The notes under the pieces were generated by a model, which saw only the letters and a list, made by a program, of their open reading frames with translations, searched no databases and was not told the origin of the DNA. Shown one piece after another: positions 6,756 through 9,108 of a stretch of 9,108 bases of DNA; within the stretch, counting starts at the first letter, position 1, and the number at the start of each line of letters is the position of its first letter. Source of the stretch: Angelakisella sp. GTDB taxonomy: Bacteria > Bacillota > Clostridia > Oscillospirales > Ruminococcaceae. The position numbers and the translations under genes were made by a program. The stretch is taken from the NCBI GenBank assembly GCA_013316495.1, contig WSMP01000039.1, positions 1 through 9,108 on the forward strand, given 5' to 3'.

Positions 6756-6774
6756 ATGCTTCCCCGCCCGCCTA

Positions 6775-7557
6775 TTACTTTGAAGGCTGCGGTTTCTCAT
6801 ACCGCTTCCCTAATCCATACACCGGCAAAAACAAACTGCCCAGGTAGAGAAGCAGGAGGACAAACTGCCCGGCCCCATACCAGCTTTCCGCCAGCAGCCA
6901 CTGTCCGGCAGCAGATAGCAGCGGGAGCAGAAGCATCCCCGCCATACTCCAAACCCGAAGCCCCCAAAGAATCCGGGGCCAGTTGCTGTTGTTGAAGGTA
7001 AGCCCTGGCATACTCAGCTCTAAAATCCCATCGGTGTAAAAGCTGATGGGATTTTCGTCGTAGAAGGCGGGCAGACGCTCCCGCGCCCACAGCCAGGCCC
7101 AGCAGCCGAAGAAAAAGGAGAGGCCAAGGAGGGTCCATTCCCCGCCGCTGGGACTGCTGCCCAGCAGAAAAAAGCCCAAAAGCTCCAGCGCCGCCCAGGC
7201 TGTGCATCCCAGCCAGACCACTCCCCTGCGCCGGCGGTTTTCCCTGGCCTCTGCTGGCGTTCCTTCCGCCATGGTCAGGGTTCGCTTCACCAGGCGCTCC
7301 ACCTGCTCCACCTCCATCTCCCCGCTTCGCTCCAGGCGGCGGCCCTCCAGCAGCTCGGTCACCGTCACCCCCAAAAGCTCCGCCAGGGGGATGAGCAGCG
7401 AGACATCCGGCAGGCTGAGGCCCCGTTCCCACTTGCTCACCGCCTTGTCCGAGATAAAGAGCCGCTGGGCCAGCTCCCTTTGGGTGACGCCCAGCCGCCG
7501 CCTCTCCCCCGCTACAAACGCCCCGAACCGTTCCTTATCCATTTCAAATTCATTCAT
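6775..7557 (-). CDS. XRE-family DNA-binding regulator with C-terminal membrane domain
   Basis: A 260-residue protein. The N-terminal Cro/C1-type helix-turn-helix (about 10-72) includes TQRELAQRLFISDKAVSKWE (25-44) and a third helix set ending VTVTELLEG. A charged linker (73-111) follows. The rest is hydrophobic, with about four membrane segments (near 112-133, 140-158, 199-217 and 228-247). Between the second and third lies a polar segment with ENPISFYTDGILE and PGLTFNNSNWP, a pattern I associate with membrane-attached XRE regulators of Firmicutes. It probably binds DNA near the membrane and senses an envelope or membrane signal, but neither signal nor target is visible. The ATG at 7555-7557 is used: AAAGGAG lies 11 bases upstream, a long spacing, and a nearer GAGGG lies only 3 bases away, so translation may be modest. 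It has its own promoter and is not in an operon with malQ. Confidence 0.85.
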   Translation of the reverse strand: MNEFEMDKERFGAFVAGERRRLGVTQRELAQRLFISDKAVSKWERGLSLPDVSLLIPLAELLGVTVTELLEGRRLERSGEMEVEQVERLVKRTLTMAEGTPAEARENRRRRGVVWLGCTAWAALELLGFFLLGSSPSGGEWTLLGLSFFFGCWAWLWARERLPAFYDENPISFYTDGILELSMPGLTFNNSNWPRILWGLRVWSMAGMLLLPLLSAAGQWLLAESWYGAGQFVLLLLYLGSLFLPVYGLGKRYEKPQPSK

Positions 7558-7582
7558 CTGCCCTCACGCTCCTTTGTCCTTC

Positions 7583-7611
7583 ATCATAGAGCATCCTTCC
7601 GAAAAAAACAA
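7583..7611 (-). promoter_or_regulatory. Promoter of the XRE regulator gene
   Basis: Leftward, TTGTTT (7606-7611) and TATGAT (7583-7588) are 17 bases apart, each close to the sigma-A consensus. The transcript would start near 7576, almost at the ribosome site, giving a leader of about 20 bases. Confidence 0.65.
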
Positions 7612-7644
7612 CCGACTGGCGGTAGAATCCATCTTTCCCCGCTT

Positions 7645-7683
7645 AAAAAGAAGGGCCCCGCCCCCGCAAGGCAGGGACAGGGC
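7645..7683 (-). terminator. Intrinsic terminator of malQ
   Basis: A 13-pair stem (7655-7667 with 7671-7683), 3-base loop, then a T-rich tract (7645-7652, one C). Three of the pairs are G-U wobbles that form only in minus-strand RNA; in plus-strand RNA they become C-A mismatches, so it is directed leftward. It starts 18 bases after the malQ stop. Confidence 0.8.
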
Positions 7684-7700
7684 ATGGATTCATTGACTTC

Positions 7701-9108
7701 TCATCGTTCCTCTGGCTGCGGCTGAACAGGCCGGGGGGCCAGACGCTGGTAAACCCGCGTCTCGTGGTGGAGGCGCTTTGCCAGCGCCTTGGAATAGCTT
7801 CCTGGCAGGGTGCGCCACTTCCAGTTTTCCCCGGTGGTGGAGGGGATGTTCATCCGCGCCTCGCTCCCCAGGCCCAGCAGGTCCTGGAACTGCATCACCG
7901 CCAGGTTGGCGGCAGAGGCCCAGGCGGAGCGCATCATCCCCCAGTGCCAGCCCTCGGCCTCGGTGAGGCGCAGGTACTCCTTGGCATACTCCACATCCTT
8001 TTCCGGGGCGGAGGCTATCCACCCCTGGATGGTGTCGTTATCATGGGTGCCGGCATAGACCACGCAGTGGGGACTGTAGCAGTGGGGGAGGTAATCGCTG
8101 CCGGTGTCCCGGCTGTCAAAGGCGAACTCCAGCACCTTCATCCCCGGATAGCCGGTTTCCCGCAGCAGCTGCCGCACCGTGTCGGTGAGGAAGCCCAGGT
8201 CCTCCGCAATGATGTCCCTGGCTCCCAGGGCCTTTTCCATGGTCTGGAAGAACTCCACCCCCGGTCCGGGGCGCCAGCGGCCGTTACGGGCCGTTTCGTC
8301 CCCGGCAGGGATGGCGTAATACTCATCGAACCCCCGGAAGTGGTCGATGCGCAGCGTGTCGTAGAGCTGGAACTGGTGGGCGATACGGCGAATCCACCAG
8401 CGGTAGCCGTCCTTCTTCATCCCCTCCCAGTCAAAGAGGTGATTCCCCCACAGCTGCCCATCGGGGGCGAAGCCGTCAGGCGGGCAGCCGGAGACCTCGG
8501 TGGGGCGGCGGTTCTCGTCCAGCTGGAACTGCTCCGGGCTGGCCCAGACGTCCACGCTGTCGTTGGCTACATAGATGGGCAGGTCCCCAATAATGGCGAT
8601 GCCCTTGCGGTTGGCGTACCGCTTCAGGGCGTGCCACTGGCGGAAGAAGAGGTACTGCACCCCCTGCCAGAAGTCCAGCTCCGGGGCCAGCTCCTTGCGG
8701 GCCTTCTCCAAAGCGGCAGGCTCCCGCAGCCGCTCCCCATCCGGCCACTGCTCCCAGGAGGCCCCCCCGTGGCTGTTCTTTAAGGCCATAAAGAGGGCGT
8801 AATCGGGGAGCCATTGCGCCTGCTCCTGGCAGAAGCTCTCGTAATCCGGGCGCTTCTCTGCCAAAAGGCGGCCCACCGCAGTCCGCAGGACTGGGAACCG
8901 CTCCTGGTACAGCAGGCCGTAGTCCACCCTTTCGGGATCCTCTCCCCACTGGATGCCCTGGTACTCCTCCGGCAGAAGAAGCCCCTCCAGCGCCAGCTCA
9001 TCCAGGTCAATGAAATAGGGATTCCCTGCGTAGGAGGAGAAGGACTGGTAGGGGGAATCCCCATAGCTGGTGGGACCCACCGGCAGAAGCTGCCAGCAGG
9101 ACTGGCCC
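7701..9108 (-). CDS. malQ: 4-alpha-glucanotransferase (amylomaltase, GH77), N-terminus beyond right edge
   Basis: This enzyme moves alpha-1,4-glucan segments between maltooligosaccharides or glycogen, in the cytoplasm. 468 residues are visible and the frame stays open to the edge; by comparison with family members of about 500, some 35 N-terminal residues are missing. A GTG at 9078-9080 lies inside conserved sequence (QLLPVGPTSYGDSPYQS) and is not the start. GH77 signatures in visible numbering: the nucleophile aspartate in LRIDHFRGFDEYYAIPAG (D255), acid/base glutamate in IIAEDLG (E302), and the third carboxylate in GTHDNDTI (D356). Also present are GDLPIYVANDSVDVW and the C-terminal NIPSTTGENWKWR. 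All catalytic residues are intact. It is followed by its own terminator. Upstream neighbours (glycogen or maltose genes would be usual) lie outside the window. Confidence 0.95.
   Translation of the reverse strand, partial: GQSCWQLLPVGPTSYGDSPYQSFSSYAGNPYFIDLDELALEGLLLPEEYQGIQWGEDPERVDYGLLYQERFPVLRTAVGRLLAEKRPDYESFCQEQAQWLPDYALFMALKNSHGGASWEQWPDGERLREPAALEKARKELAPELDFWQGVQYLFFRQWHALKRYANRKGIAIIGDLPIYVANDSVDVWASPEQFQLDENRRPTEVSGCPPDGFAPDGQLWGNHLFDWEGMKKDGYRWWIRRIAHQFQLYDTLRIDHFRGFDEYYAIPAGDETARNGRWRPGPGVEFFQTMEKALGARDIIAEDLGFLTDTVRQLLRETGYPGMKVLEFAFDSRDTGSDYLPHCYSPHCVVYAGTHDNDTIQGWIASAPEKDVEYAKEYLRLTEAEGWHWGMMRSAWASAANLAVMQFQDLLGLGSEARMNIPSTTGENWKWRTLPGSYSKALAKRLHHETRVYQRLAPRPVQPQPEER

Noticed and set aside
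7764..8783. A 339-codon plus-strand frame opposite malQ
   Set aside because: It lies wholly within malQ, which has clear GH77 motifs; no promoter or ribosome site for the plus-strand frame.
1..9108. Search for CRISPR repeats, tRNA/rRNA genes, insertion sequences, toxin-antitoxin or phage-defence genes
   Set aside because: No spaced repeats, terminal inverted repeats, transposase, tRNA-like folds or defence-gene motifs were seen; every long gene has a housekeeping or envelope assignment.

Overview
The window reads as chromosomal DNA from a GC-rich, low-oxygen-gut type of Clostridia, most like the Oscillospiraceae/Ruminococcaceae (Oscillibacter/Flavonifractor-like). The support is indirect: Firmicutes-type genes, GGAGG Shine-Dalgarno sites, sigma-A promoters in short AT-rich gaps between GC-rich genes, and protein sequences of Clostridia flavour. 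I see no phage, transposon, CRISPR, tRNA or rRNA. The content is mainly housekeeping.

Left part, minus strand (1-1260): rlmB, a 23S rRNA 2'-O-methyltransferase, is transcribed leftward from an extended -10 promoter. It is followed 40 bases later by a Pro/Arg/Glu-rich protein of unknown function that starts at TTG and runs off the left edge.

Middle left, minus strand (1299-4050): a two-gene operon. A P-loop nucleoside (uridine-type) kinase is followed 9 bases later by a metallo-beta-lactamase/beta-CASP RNA-processing exonuclease. It ends at an 11-bp hairpin. A second hairpin beyond it is followed by Ts only on the plus strand.

Centre (3957-6755): a 332-base AT-rich divergent control region drives the kinase operon leftward and a large envelope protein rightward. 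The envelope protein has a long charged cytoplasmic tail, one membrane segment, then LysM-like, G5 and M23 peptidase domains. Its promoter is near-consensus, and the control region holds four TGTAA(A/C/T) motifs that resemble WalR half-sites. It ends at a 14-bp hairpin that can also stop the convergent gene.

Right part, minus strand (6775-9108): a membrane-anchored XRE-type regulator with its own promoter, and upstream of it malQ (4-alpha-glucanotransferase), whose N-terminus lies beyond the right edge. A GC-rich terminator separates the two, so they are separate transcription units.

The most interesting items are the kinase, which looks like the kinase half of a larger TGS/ThrRS-like fused protein family; its tight coupling to an RNA exonuclease; and the architecture and possible cell-wall-stress control of the M23 protein. 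None of these is proven to be a new system.
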